A DNA stretch of 64,000 nt, taken from the NCBI RefSeq assembly GCF_000179595.2, contig NZ_JH556653.1:1771721-1835720 (forward strand), given 5' to 3'. This DNA comes from Acetivibrio cellulolyticus CD2. GTDB lineage: Bacteria; Bacillota; Clostridia; Acetivibrionales; Acetivibrionaceae. Of the stretch, positions 27,378-36,990 are shown piece after piece. Position 1 is the stretch's first letter, and every line of letters starts with the position of its first letter. Both the position numbers and the translations under genes were made by a program. Under the pieces are notes generated by a model. It worked only from the letters and a program-made list of their open reading frames with translations. It did not search any database and was not told where the DNA came from.

Positions 27378-27417
27378 GAAGCTGATACACTTATGCTGGT
27401 ATCAGCTTCTTCTTTTT
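27378..27417. terminator. Bidirectional terminator
   Basis: GAAGCTGATAC (27378-27388) pairs with GTATCAGCTTC (27399-27409), with A's before and a T-rich tail after. It lies between the convergent pspC and solute-binding genes. Confidence 0.8.
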
Positions 27418-27474
27418 AAGGAATTTACTATGCAAATGTCCTACATCGATCGGTGTTACATCCGCTGATTCTTT

Positions 27475-28601
27475 TTATTGTATCCTTTTAATCATTGACT
27501 GAATAGCTTCAATTACTTTTACATCAGGAGCTGGTACAGCTGTCGAAATATCCTTCTTAAATCCATATTTTCCATACTCATTTTCGAGTGCAGATATATC
27601 TGACACTTCCATATTGGCAGGTCTGAAACCTTCCAACATAGCTTTCTCCTGAACTTCCTTACTCAACAAATATTCCTTGAATTTTTACATGCACTAATCT
27701 TTTCATCAGTTGCATTTTTGCCTTTCAAGACTATAAATGGTCTGTTACTCCATATCGTAGGTTGTGGGTATACAATTTTGAGGTTTCCCCATCGCCCTTG
27801 CGCATTTTTAATATTGGCAAGCGCATAGTATTCATAAATTGCACCCATATCATACCTGCTTGGTCCGTAGGTAACAAGAGATTGCATAAATTTACCCGAA
27901 CCATCTTCCTGCTTCTCGGTATTCTTTTCAAATACCTTCATATATTGTTTAAGGCTTTCATTTGCTACATCTTCAACAGCTAAATTTTTCTTTGTCCCAC
28001 CATTTCTGCTATAATAATCATGAATCAGCAGTGTAACAAACTGTGCACCAGAGTTAGATTCAATGGGATCTGTATGGGAAAATTTCACAAACCCCCAATC
28101 CGGTTTTCCTCCAACTGCTTCCCACGTCTTACCCTGTGAAACAATATCATATAGGGAAGATATAGATACATTCCCCAGTTTATTCATTCTTTCCTCCCAC
28201 CCAACAATAACAAGAGGTGATGCAACAATAGGAGTAGATTCCAACACTATGTCTTCTCCGTTATGTTCATTGGAGTAATTGTATTTAAGCATTTCAGTAC
28301 CCGTTTCATCGGCACTTATCCATGCATCAACATCATTTTTTCCTTCAACAACATAATCAACAGCTTCAAAAGTTCCGAGCCCGATATAATTAATCTCTAT
28401 ATTCGGGTTCTTTGCAATGAACTCATCCCGGGCATTATTTAAAAATTCAGTTCCGGTTCCCGTCATACCTATAATATTTAAAGTAATTTTCTTGTCACTG
28501 ACTACATCTATTCCAGCCTTTCCGCCTCCCGAGAAGAGGATAAACGCTGCTACAGCAATAGAAACAATCGCAATAGCAAAGAATATAATTTTATTTTTCA
28601 A
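27475..28601 (-). pseudogene. Solute-binding protein, frameshifted
   Basis: Two overlapping frames make one protein. The first (28601 down to 27663, 312 codons) has an N-terminal membrane anchor (about 5-25) and a periplasmic-binding fold homologous to the N-terminal part of the VWA protein at 29417 (shared pattern FVKFSHTDPIESNSGAQF versus RFAHTHPAKSNSGLNAL). It ends CKNSRNIC-stop. The next frame continues with YLLSKEVQEKAMLEGFRPANMEVS. Adding one T to the AAAAATTC run near 27679-27688 restores CKNFKEYLLSKEVQ. This is either a true mutation or a sequencing error. The start is TTG after GGGGGTGAG. It is the last gene of the VWA operon. Confidence 0.8.
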
Positions 28602-28626
28602 TTCAGCTCACCCCCAAATTTTATCC

Positions 28627-29370
28627 TCACAACTCCATTAATTTTGATATATCTTTTATGCTTTCGGAAAATGCTTCTACATTCTGATTGAGGTCTTGAG
28701 TATCTTCTTCACTCATTTTCTCTTTCAATTCCGACGACTCAATAATAGTCTCTATTCTCTGCAGTGCGCTTAAGATAAAATGAAGCTTGGATTCACATTC
28801 ATCCAAATTGCCTTTAATGCCCATCATTTCGTCTAAAGTCTGCTGCTTCTCATCAAGGGCTTTTTGGTACATAGCTTTTGCGTTATCTCCTGTAGCATTC
28901 CTCAATTTATCCTGAAGAGTCCTTATTTCTGAGTTTATTCTGCCATCTCTGCCATGTAGAAACTCCGCACCCTTTCTATAGCTCTTTACAATTTCAGGTA
29001 TTATCTCTTCGAAGTTCACAATCTCTTCCATAAACCTTGATATAATCACAAATTTAACATTATCCTGTGATTTTTTCTTCAGGCTTGTTAATACCTGAAC
29101 AATATTTCTAATAACCGGTGTCAAATTATCCCTAACCTTACTAAGTTCCTTCAGATCCATGCTGTTTTCATCAAAATCTGAGCTACTTTTAAAAATAAGG
29201 CTATATAAAACTGAAAAAAACAGTAAAATCACACCCATTACTATAACTGGAATAGCTAATCTCCCCGCTTTAGAGAAAATAGCCGATAATATAACTGTAG
29301 CGCCAATAATTACCGCGTTAGGAGTGCTGAATATTGCCCTTGAAAATCGGTTTATATTTCTTTTATCCAT
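28627..29370 (-). CDS. Membrane-anchored coiled-coil protein
   Basis: I do not recognise the family. Two hydrophobic helices near the N-terminus (about 18-34 and 39-60) are followed by a roughly 185-residue, mostly helical, charged cytoplasmic or surface part, with heptad-like stretches such as RTLQDKLRNATGDNAKAMYQKALDEKQQ. There are no cysteines of note and no catalytic motif. AGAGGT precedes the ATG. It lies between the VWA lipoprotein gene and the solute-binding gene, with gaps of 46 and 25 bp, so the three are surely one operon. It may be the membrane partner that links the two surface proteins; that is inference. Confidence 0.8.
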   Translation of the reverse strand: MDKRNINRFSRAIFSTPNAVIIGATVILSAIFSKAGRLAIPVIVMGVILLFFSVLYSLIFKSSSDFDENSMDLKELSKVRDNLTPVIRNIVQVLTSLKKKSQDNVKFVIISRFMEEIVNFEEIIPEIVKSYRKGAEFLHGRDGRINSEIRTLQDKLRNATGDNAKAMYQKALDEKQQTLDEMMGIKGNLDECESKLHFILSALQRIETIIESSELKEKMSEEDTQDLNQNVEAFSESIKDISKLMEL

Positions 29371-29416
29371 CGTTTCATACCTCTACAATTATTTTTATTA
29401 CGCCCTGAAGCTTTTA

Positions 29417-31126
29417 TTAGAAAAATGTCTTTATTTCTTCAAAAACCTTTTTAATAGTATCTGGGTTGCCTTCGTAATACTTTCCTCCGGTTTTATCGGA
29501 TATCGACTCTAAAACATCTTTATCAACATTCCCATAGCCAATTGTAATTATTACCGGAAGATTTCCTTCTTTTTGTTTAAGCATACTCTCCAGCTGACTA
29601 AACTGAATTTGACTGTTGGTATCTGCGCCATCTGACAACACTACTATTATATCAATTTTCTTTTCACTCTCCGACTGTTTAAGTGCCTGATGCTCGGTAA
29701 TCGCCTTATCAACTGCATCGTACAGGTGAGTATTCCCACTTGCAGAAAGGCTGTCGATAACTACGCTCATTTCACTTATATCCTTACCTTTAACTGTATA
29801 GACATCACTTACATCGGTATTAAAAGTCATCAAGCTTATAGTATCCTCATCATCAATACTTGTATAATTCTTTTCCTGTGCTTCCTTGTTGAAAAGGTTC
29901 TGGATTGCCGATCTGGCATTATCAATAGGCTCGCCGGACATACTTCCTGAGGTATCTATTACAAAAAGCACATTTGCTCTCTTCTTCATATTTGTCTGCC
30001 AGTCATTGAGTATTCCGTTTATTACATCAATACCCGGTAACTCAAGCGTAGTCTGAGGCTCACTCGGATTAACCCCATTTTGCACAGATATGGCGTTTGA
30101 GAGCGGAATGCTAGAATCTGCAGGTCTGAAGAAGTACTCATTCATTCCTTTTGTCTGCAGATCTTTAGAAAGAAGTATCTTTTTCACTTCATCAAGCGCT
30201 TTGCTCTGATCTTCTGTAATATTATCAGATAAAACTTTTGTAAAGCAAACATCTCCCCATATTGTACCTTCACTTGGGTAAATGGCAACGAGTTTATCCT
30301 TCCCTGGAGAATTAACGTTCATACTTGCCACCATATACTCGTACAAAACTGCATACTGGATAAATGACGGACCCTTTTCCACAATCTTTTTCTGCAAAAG
30401 GGATGTACTTTCACCATAATGAACAATTGTCTGCTCCAATTGCTTGAGTTTGCTGCTGTTAGTTTTTACATCGTCTATGGAAAGGCCTTTCTTCTTGCCG
30501 CTGAAGGCGTATTCTGCAGCTATCAGAGCATTTAACCCGGAATTAGATTTTGCAGGATGTGTATGAGCAAATCTAACAGGGTTTAAAATCGCCTTCCCAT
30601 ACATTCCCCATCCGTCAGCTGCCGTGGACAAGGCATATATGTCCTGCCATCCGATTTTTTTGTTGGGATAGCCCATAATTTTAGCTAATGATTCCTGCAT
30701 TGCAATAACGGTAGGTGACAAAAAAACAGTTGTATAGTCTTCGTCAACAATAGGTTTGGTATTTCCATTAGCATACCAACGTTCATTAGCCCATAATATG
30801 TGAGTACTTGAAGCAGGCATCCAACCGACATAATCCGCTCCCTTGGTTATTACTTTCTCCATCGCTTCGCCGGTCCCTGCTTTTTCTGTTGATATATAAA
30901 TTGATTTACCGTTTACTTTTACAGCCTTTTGATCAAGAATTTTCTGAACCTCATCAAATATCCATTGTTTATCATTTCCTATCATAAGCTTTAACTCAAT
31001 TGCACCTTGAGGTACTTTTTTTTCAGTGTCAGGTGTGTCGGGTTTCTCAGTCACTGAACAACCTGAAAGAATACAAACAATTGTGCTTACTAAAATACAA
31101 AGTATATTTCTAAATTGTCTCCTCAT
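29417..31126 (-). CDS. VWA-domain solute-binding lipoprotein
   Basis: The signal peptide ends in a lipobox LSGC with Cys23, so the protein is anchored outside. Residues about 40-345 are a periplasmic binding-protein type II domain (with RFAHTHPAKSNSGLNAL), and about 383-569 a von Willebrand A domain with a full MIDAS start DTSGSMSG (Asp391, Ser393, Ser395) and VLSDGADTN. Proteins with this substrate-binding plus VWA layout occur in several Gram-positive groups without a clear function. GGGGAG precedes the ATG. It is the first gene of an operon with a membrane coiled-coil protein and a second binding protein. Confidence 0.88.
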   Translation of the reverse strand: MRRQFRNILCILVSTIVCILSGCSVTEKPDTPDTEKKVPQGAIELKLMIGNDKQWIFDEVQKILDQKAVKVNGKSIYISTEKAGTGEAMEKVITKGADYVGWMPASSTHILWANERWYANGNTKPIVDEDYTTVFLSPTVIAMQESLAKIMGYPNKKIGWQDIYALSTAADGWGMYGKAILNPVRFAHTHPAKSNSGLNALIAAEYAFSGKKKGLSIDDVKTNSSKLKQLEQTIVHYGESTSLLQKKIVEKGPSFIQYAVLYEYMVASMNVNSPGKDKLVAIYPSEGTIWGDVCFTKVLSDNITEDQSKALDEVKKILLSKDLQTKGMNEYFFRPADSSIPLSNAISVQNGVNPSEPQTTLELPGIDVINGILNDWQTNMKKRANVLFVIDTSGSMSGEPIDNARSAIQNLFNKEAQEKNYTSIDDEDTISLMTFNTDVSDVYTVKGKDISEMSVVIDSLSASGNTHLYDAVDKAITEHQALKQSESEKKIDIIVVLSDGADTNSQIQFSQLESMLKQKEGNLPVIITIGYGNVDKDVLESISDKTGGKYYEGNPDTIKKVFEEIKTFF

Positions 31127-31474
31127 GATATTCTCCCCTAAAAATTATTTTTCCTAATTATTATAATTTACTTACTATTAATATAGTATATTAATCCACA
31201 AAATACAATTGCTATTTAACTTAGGAATAGTTCAAATATTATTTCTATGCTTGTATAATTTGAAGCTCACAAGTAAAAATTTTATCTTTTATATAAGTTT
31301 TTTTGAACCAAAACAACAATTTTGATATCTCCCATTGCACTGCCCCAAAAAAGTGGCAGGTATCAAAAAGCAACCTATGTGAAAACAGCTAAATAGCAAC
31401 TTAACGAATTTACTTTTATTAAGGAATATTGAAGGGTTTATAGGTGAGCGTGGACTAGTTAAATTGCCCAATCG
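31127..31474. other. Intergenic region between RecQ and the VWA operon
   Basis: The AT-rich half near 31130-31260 must hold the promoter of the VWA operon (minus strand). A weak imperfect inverted repeat lies near 31325-31365. A 60-codon frame at 31289-31471 has no ribosome site or recognisable product and was not called. Confidence 0.4.
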
Positions 31475-33580
31475 TTAGTCCCCTTCCCGCTCTCCAATCA
31501 CCTCAATTATAAACTTCAACCCTTCCCACTCAAGGAGTTTCTGCCCAAATTCATTCCACGAATACTCAATGCCATTAACAACTACCTTAGGTACGCTCCA
31601 TTGCTCATCTCGAAGCAAAACCCCTGCAATCTTGCGTTCGTGCATTTTTTTTTGATTCTCTACCTCTACATCGGTTGAATTGCTGTAATTCCTCTCAGCA
31701 ATGTATTTTTGTATTGCCTCAATAAATATCTCTCCATACATATCGAACTTGGTTTCACCAACGCCACTTATATCAAGCATAGTATCCCTGTCTTGGGGAA
31801 GATGCCTGCACATTTCCTTAAGTGTGGTATCGTGAAAGATAATATAGGGGGGCAAATTCTGTTTTTCAGCCAGCATCCTGCGAAGGTTTCGTAACTTATC
31901 AAAAAGTTCCTGATCTATCTTTTCCTCAATCTTTTCAGTTTTTGCAGCTTTTTCTCCTCGTAAAGTCTTTTCTGCCTGTGGATACTTTTCATATTTTTCG
32001 TCTTTATCCACAACTTCAAATCCTTCATTCTTAGCAACTGATAAAGTCTTCTGAATTCCATCCACTTTAAGAAATACCTTTTCATTACCCTGCAAAACAT
32101 CATAAGCCTTTTGATTAAGCTTAACAACGGGATATTGACCTTTCGTAACAAAAAGATACCCATCTGCTGCCAGCCTGTTCATCATATCTGTCAACATTTC
32201 AACAGTGTACTCCCTCATTATTCCATAGGTCGAAAGCTTATCAAACTTTAGCTGCCTGATTTTTTTTAAGTTTGACCCTTTCAGCACACTCGAAACCAGT
32301 TGCGCTCCGTACTGTTCACCCATTCGCTTAATACATGAAAATATCTTTTGTGCCTCTAGAGTAACATCTGAAAGATTACTGTCACTAATGCAACTTTCGC
32401 ATTTACCACAATTATCTGAAGCTACCGTTTCTCCAAAGTATTCTAAAATGTACTTTCTAAGACACTTTGTAGTATGGCAGTAATCCACCATCATTTGCAA
32501 TTTTGCATACTCATGCCGCTTCCTTTCCGGCGGCAGCTGACTATCATCCAAAAGGAACCTTTGAATATGCGTATCCTGTGCACCATATAAAAGTACACAT
32601 TCTGCCTCATCGCCATCTCTGCCTGCACGTCCCACTTCCTGATAGTACGACTCCATGTTTTTCGGCATATTGAAATGAATTACAAACCTGACATTAGACT
32701 TATCGATACCCATTCCAAAAGCGTTGGTTGCAACTATTACACGTATCCTGTCATAGGTAAAGTCATCCTGGTTTCTGTTTCTTTCCTCATCCGTCATACC
32801 AGCATGATATTTCCCTACTGGTATACCTCTCCTATGCAGAACCTCATACAGCCTGTCCACTTCTTTTCGGGTAGCTGCATATATAATTCCCGCCTCATTA
32901 TTATGAGATTCAAGATATTTTACTACATAATCCAATTTATTGGCGCCTTTTCTCACCGAGAAAAACAAATTGCTGCGGTCAAATCCCGTAACAAAGACCT
33001 TTGGCGTTTTAAGCTCCAATAGCTTTATAATATCCTGTTTTACCCGCTCGGTAGCTGTTGCTGTAAATGCAGTTACAACAGGTCTATTCGGCAACTGTTT
33101 CAAAAACTGAGCCAGTTTCAGATAGCTGGGCCGGAAATCATGTCCCCATTGGGATACACAGTGCGCCTCATCAATAGCAACCATAGATACAGTTATACTT
33201 TCCAGCATATTTATAAACCTTTCGGATTCAAGCCTTTCCGGTGCAACATATAAAAGCTTAAACTCACCCTTACGGGCAAGCCGCAATTGATGCTCCAACT
33301 CCCTCCACTCCAGAGAGCTGTTGATAAATGCCGAAGAAATCCCAAGATTATTCAATGCTTCAACCTGATCTTTCATAAGCGAAATGAGAGGAGATATAAC
33401 AATAGTAGTTCCATCCATCAGCAGCGCAGGTATCTGATAGCAAAGGGATTTTCCCCCGCCGGTAGGCATTATCCCCAGTGAGTCGAAACCATTCATAATG
33501 CTTTCAATGATTTTCTCCTGACCTTGACGAAATGACGAATATCCAAAGTATCTACGAAGTGTTTGCAGCGCTCTTTCCAT
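31475..33580 (-). CDS. recQ: ATP-dependent DNA helicase RecQ
   Basis: The 701-residue protein shows the RecQ order: Walker A in MPTGGGKSLCYQ (about 38-48), the box DEAHCVSQWGHDFRPSY (from 137), helicase-C motifs with YYQEVGRAGRDG, the zinc-binding segment (CLRKYILEYFGE, CGKCESC), the winged helix, and a C-terminal HRDC domain (LRNLRRMLAEKQNLPPYIIFHD). It unwinds 3'-5' in recombination and fork repair. I start it at the ATG at 33580 (MERALQTLRRYFGY), with GGAGGAAAGGG upstream; the frame stays open to 33694. A Lys/Glu-rich stretch precedes the HRDC domain. Confidence 0.96.
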   Translation of the reverse strand: MERALQTLRRYFGYSSFRQGQEKIIESIMNGFDSLGIMPTGGGKSLCYQIPALLMDGTTIVISPLISLMKDQVEALNNLGISSAFINSSLEWRELEHQLRLARKGEFKLLYVAPERLESERFINMLESITVSMVAIDEAHCVSQWGHDFRPSYLKLAQFLKQLPNRPVVTAFTATATERVKQDIIKLLELKTPKVFVTGFDRSNLFFSVRKGANKLDYVVKYLESHNNEAGIIYAATRKEVDRLYEVLHRRGIPVGKYHAGMTDEERNRNQDDFTYDRIRVIVATNAFGMGIDKSNVRFVIHFNMPKNMESYYQEVGRAGRDGDEAECVLLYGAQDTHIQRFLLDDSQLPPERKRHEYAKLQMMVDYCHTTKCLRKYILEYFGETVASDNCGKCESCISDSNLSDVTLEAQKIFSCIKRMGEQYGAQLVSSVLKGSNLKKIRQLKFDKLSTYGIMREYTVEMLTDMMNRLAADGYLFVTKGQYPVVKLNQKAYDVLQGNEKVFLKVDGIQKTLSVAKNEGFEVVDKDEKYEKYPQAEKTLRGEKAAKTEKIEEKIDQELFDKLRNLRRMLAEKQNLPPYIIFHDTTLKEMCRHLPQDRDTMLDISGVGETKFDMYGEIFIEAIQKYIAERNYSNSTDVEVENQKKMHERKIAGVLLRDEQWSVPKVVVNGIEYSWNEFGQKLLEWEGLKFIIEVIGEREGD

Positions 33581-33777
33581 GACTTTTAACCCTTTCCTCC
33601 AAAGATCTGATAATACAATTATATCAAAGCTCATTTTTTTGTCTAATACAAATAATAACTCCTTAACAAAGAAATCCAGCTGCTGGTTTAGCAATGCTGG
33701 AAATATAAATCAACTTAAATTTGTATTTAGTTAAATTAAATTGTTGAAACTATCGTTACGTTGAAGCACATCATCAT

Positions 33778-35136
33778 TTACCTTGGTACAGGAAGAGATT
33801 TTATAATGCCCAATAAATAACTTCTTAATATAGCAAAGTCAATGGAATCAACATTTCCATTATTGTTTACGTCAGCTGCCCTTTTACCGTTTTCATATGA
33901 AAACACACTGGTATAGCCAAGTAAGTAGTTTCTCAACAAAGCGAAATCAATTGAATTGACAAGTGTGTCACCATTTAAATCCCCATATACATAATTATTA
34001 GGCCCGGTGGTTGAAGGCGTAGGAGTAGAAATCACAGGTGTTGGTGTCGGTGTTGATCTAGTCGGTGTTGGTGTTCCCGTTGGCAAACCGCAGTTATTGC
34101 TTAAAAATGCATCCATTGCAATTGAAGGCCTTCCATTGCTATTCCATGCACCTTTCATATAGCCAGCCCAATTATAGCATTCAGGCTCCCAATAAAATAC
34201 CCCAAGTCCTTTTCCACCTGAAACAGAGTTGACTTTATTCAGCAAGTCTATAATCAATTCCTTGGCAACACTTTCGGCAGCATAATCCAATCCAACTTCA
34301 CAGATCATAACTTCTTTGCCGTATCTAGATACCATGTCGTTCATATTTGAAAGGCACTGGCTGCTCAAAGCAGACCAGTTATCAGTGTTAGGATAGAGGG
34401 ACATACCAATAACATCATATTTTGCATTATTATTTTTAAGCCCATCAAACATCCATCTAAACAAACTGTTATCATATGCATTTGATAAATGCACAATAAC
34501 CTTTGTATTAGGAAATACAGCCTTAACAGCATCATACCCACTGCTTATCATCTGTGCAAAGTTTTTCATGTTATATGATGCTTTTCCATCCTCCCATAAC
34601 ATTCCGTTATTAGTTTCGTTTCCCACCTGTACCCACTCAGGTGTCACTCCACTGGATTTCAAAGTATTCAAGACATCATATGTATGACTGTATATGTCGC
34701 TGAGTAATTGCTCAGTGCCATGACTTGACCATTCTGAGGGTTTTTTCTGGTTTGCAGGATCTGCCCATGTATCGCTATAGTGAAAATCGATCATGATTCT
34801 AAACCCCATATTTTTACACCGTTTAGCCATTTCAACTACTTCAGATTTACTGCAATGACCACTGTAAGGATCATTGGATGGATTTACCCATACTCTCAGC
34901 CGGATTGAATTGATTCCATGCTCCTTTAAAATCTGAAGGCAATCCTTTTGTACACCATTATCGTCATAAAACTTATAACCTTGAGCCTCCATCTGCCGTA
35001 ACCAGCTTACATCGGCACCATTTGCAAACGAAGCAGCTTTGGTTGAAAGCTGGCAAGATACGTTAAAATAAAAATTCAAACCAATTGTTAAACACAAAAC
35101 TGCTGAAATCAAAGATAAGGAAACTCTTCTTTTCAT
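33778..35136 (-). CDS. GH53 endo-beta-1,4-galactanase with dockerin
   Basis: A signal peptide (1-35) precedes a GH53 barrel (about 36-360) with acid/base Glu174 in VQVGNETNNGMLW and nucleophile Glu280 in VMICEVGLDYA. The family cuts beta-1,4-galactan side chains of pectin. A Thr/Pro linker leads to a dockerin (about 388-452) with NGDTLVNSIDFALLRNYLLG and NNNGNVDSIDFAILRSYLLG. The run of seven G's before the ATG at 35136 serves as ribosome site. It lies 30 bp after the GH30 gene and shares an almost identical dockerin with it, so the two are one operon. Confidence 0.94.
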   Translation of the reverse strand: MKRRVSLSLISAVLCLTIGLNFYFNVSCQLSTKAASFANGADVSWLRQMEAQGYKFYDDNGVQKDCLQILKEHGINSIRLRVWVNPSNDPYSGHCSKSEVVEMAKRCKNMGFRIMIDFHYSDTWADPANQKKPSEWSSHGTEQLLSDIYSHTYDVLNTLKSSGVTPEWVQVGNETNNGMLWEDGKASYNMKNFAQMISSGYDAVKAVFPNTKVIVHLSNAYDNSLFRWMFDGLKNNNAKYDVIGMSLYPNTDNWSALSSQCLSNMNDMVSRYGKEVMICEVGLDYAAESVAKELIIDLLNKVNSVSGGKGLGVFYWEPECYNWAGYMKGAWNSNGRPSIAMDAFLSNNCGLPTGTPTPTRSTPTPTPVISTPTPSTTGPNNYVYGDLNGDTLVNSIDFALLRNYLLGYTSVFSYENGKRAADVNNNGNVDSIDFAILRSYLLGIIKSLPVPR

Positions 35137-35166
35137 ACAAATGCCCCCCCACATTCTCTAATACCT

Positions 35167-36840
35167 TTAATTTGCTAAAGGAAGAGATTTTATAATACCC
35201 AATAAATAGCTTCTTAAAATAGCAAAGTCAATTGAATCAACAGTGCCGTTATTGTTTACATCAGCTGCCTTTTTACCGTTTTCATATGAAAATACACTGG
35301 TATAGCCCAGCAAGTAGTTTCTCAACCAAGCAAAATCAATTGAATTGACAAGTGTATCGCCATTCAAATCCCCATATACATAATTACTAAGCCCTGTAGG
35401 TGAAGGGGTAGGAGTAGCACTGTCACCAAGAGTTATAACGTATGTATTTATCGAATAGGCTGGCAATGTATCTGAAATACTATTGTTTGATGCTGTAATG
35501 TTGCTTTTTGCCAAGCTCAGACTCGAAGATGTTCTGTACACCTCAACTGAACTATTTACATTTGCAATTTTGGACAGGTTAAATGTAAAACTGCTACTTG
35601 AGGATGTACTGTCATTTGTAGCTACTATAACAAGCTTCTTTTTATCAGGACTTATTGCAGCAACTGTATTTGCATTATCAGCACCTATGATTTTATAACC
35701 GGGTCTGATAAATCTGCTATAATTTGAATGCATATAGAATTTTTCAGTAAGTGTAAACGTCTGAGCAGAATTGTCTACATATATACTTCCCCAATTTCCC
35801 CCATCTATTATCTGCCAGTCAAGCCATGCAACACACTGCATATCTTTCAAGTCTGAAACAATACGCTTTGACATCATGATACAAGAATCATCCATGTTTC
35901 CTGAAAAACTTAACGGTCCTGATTCCGACTGCCAGATCCTTAATCCCTTTGATTTTGCTAGGTCTCTGTATTGAGTTCTTTTACTTCCACTATAAGAATG
36001 TGTATTTGCCTGAGACATGTACGAAAGTGTAGTTGCATCATAAGTTGAGAGTCCTAAATACGCCGTGTCAATACTGTTTTCATCAGCAGCACTCACTTTT
36101 GTTCCGGTCAGTCCCTTGGATACTAATTTTGCACCCACTTCTTTTATAAGTTTTTGCTGATTACTATAGGAAAAGGAACAACCTTCCTGTGAACCACTAG
36201 CCTTCCACCAGTTAACATAAGGTTCATTCATGGGTTCTAATGTTCTGAATGTGATACCCCATTCGTCCTTGAAATGTTTTACAACCCCAGTAAGATACTC
36301 AGCAAAATCATCATAATAGTCATCTTTCAGGTTATCTTTACCATCAGTACTTCCGGAAGCACATCCGCTTTTTGTCATCCAATATGGTGGAGAGTTTGAA
36401 AAAGCTTCAAGGATCATATCAGATTCATAATACTTTCCTCTTTCTACCAACCTACTCAACACAGCTCTTTGGGTAGCATCTGCATTCCAATTCCACGTAC
36501 CGGATGCATTTTGATATCCTTCTATTTCACCATAATCTCTCATGTGATTATGGCTGGGATCGTCACCACCACCAATATTGTATCTGAATATATTATAACC
36601 AAGTCCATCAGTCGGGCTAACAATCTTCTCAATCAAATTGTTTCTATTCGAAGCAGACCAACTGCCAATCTGGTTTCCCCACCAGCATATGCTTGCTCCC
36701 CAGCCTTCCACAGTTTGGTAAGTCGTATTAGGATCAATAGTAACAGTTGTTGCAGCATAAGTTTTTATTGGATTTTGAAAAACTGTTACTGACAGTAAAA
36801 GAACTGCAACACCAAATGAAAATTTCCTAAAATAATTCAT
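35167..36840 (-). CDS. GH30 glycosidase with dockerin (likely endo-beta-1,6-galactanase)
   Basis: After a signal peptide (1-30) comes a GH30 barrel with side beta-domain (about 31-470). The acid/base is Glu206 in LEPMNEPYVNWW and the nucleophile Glu306 in RIWQSESGPL. The segments NIGGGDDPSHNHM and SNSPPYWMTKSGCASGS are like GH30 subfamily 5 enzymes, which cut beta-1,6-galactan, so this would complement the neighbouring GH53; xylanase activity is less likely but not excluded. A dockerin occupies about 490-557. A run of six G's precedes the ATG at 36840. It is the first gene of the GH30-GH53 pair. Confidence 0.9.
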   Translation of the reverse strand: MNYFRKFSFGVAVLLLSVTVFQNPIKTYAATTVTIDPNTTYQTVEGWGASICWWGNQIGSWSASNRNNLIEKIVSPTDGLGYNIFRYNIGGGDDPSHNHMRDYGEIEGYQNASGTWNWNADATQRAVLSRLVERGKYYESDMILEAFSNSPPYWMTKSGCASGSTDGKDNLKDDYYDDFAEYLTGVVKHFKDEWGITFRTLEPMNEPYVNWWKASGSQEGCSFSYSNQQKLIKEVGAKLVSKGLTGTKVSAADENSIDTAYLGLSTYDATTLSYMSQANTHSYSGSKRTQYRDLAKSKGLRIWQSESGPLSFSGNMDDSCIMMSKRIVSDLKDMQCVAWLDWQIIDGGNWGSIYVDNSAQTFTLTEKFYMHSNYSRFIRPGYKIIGADNANTVAAISPDKKKLVIVATNDSTSSSSSFTFNLSKIANVNSSVEVYRTSSSLSLAKSNITASNNSISDTLPAYSINTYVITLGDSATPTPSPTGLSNYVYGDLNGDTLVNSIDFAWLRNYLLGYTSVFSYENGKKAADVNNNGTVDSIDFAILRSYLLGIIKSLPLAN

Positions 36841-36913
36841 ACAAATACCCCCCACAAGCTTTACAATTCTAGTTTATAAATCTCAATCATAGTTTACAAA
36901 TTCATAAGTTAGG

Positions 36914-36950
36914 AAAAATCCGGTAACCTTTTTAGATATGCCGGATTTTA
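36914..36950 (-). terminator. Terminator after the BI-1 gene
   Basis: AAAATCCGG (36915-36923) pairs with CCGGATTTT (36941-36949). On the minus strand it ends in TTTTTCC. It separates the BI-1 gene from the GH30-GH53 operon. Confidence 0.7.
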
Positions 36951-36990
36951 GTTTTAAAATCAGTTCATTTAAATTTTATGATAAGATTTA

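Noticed and set aside
31289..31471. 60-codon minus-strand frame between RecQ and the VWA operon
   Set aside because: No ribosome site, no recognisable product, odd composition; probably chance.
33778..36840. CRISPR-like repetition in the GH30/GH53 region
   Set aside because: The similarity is the duplicated dockerin coding sequence, not spaced repeats.
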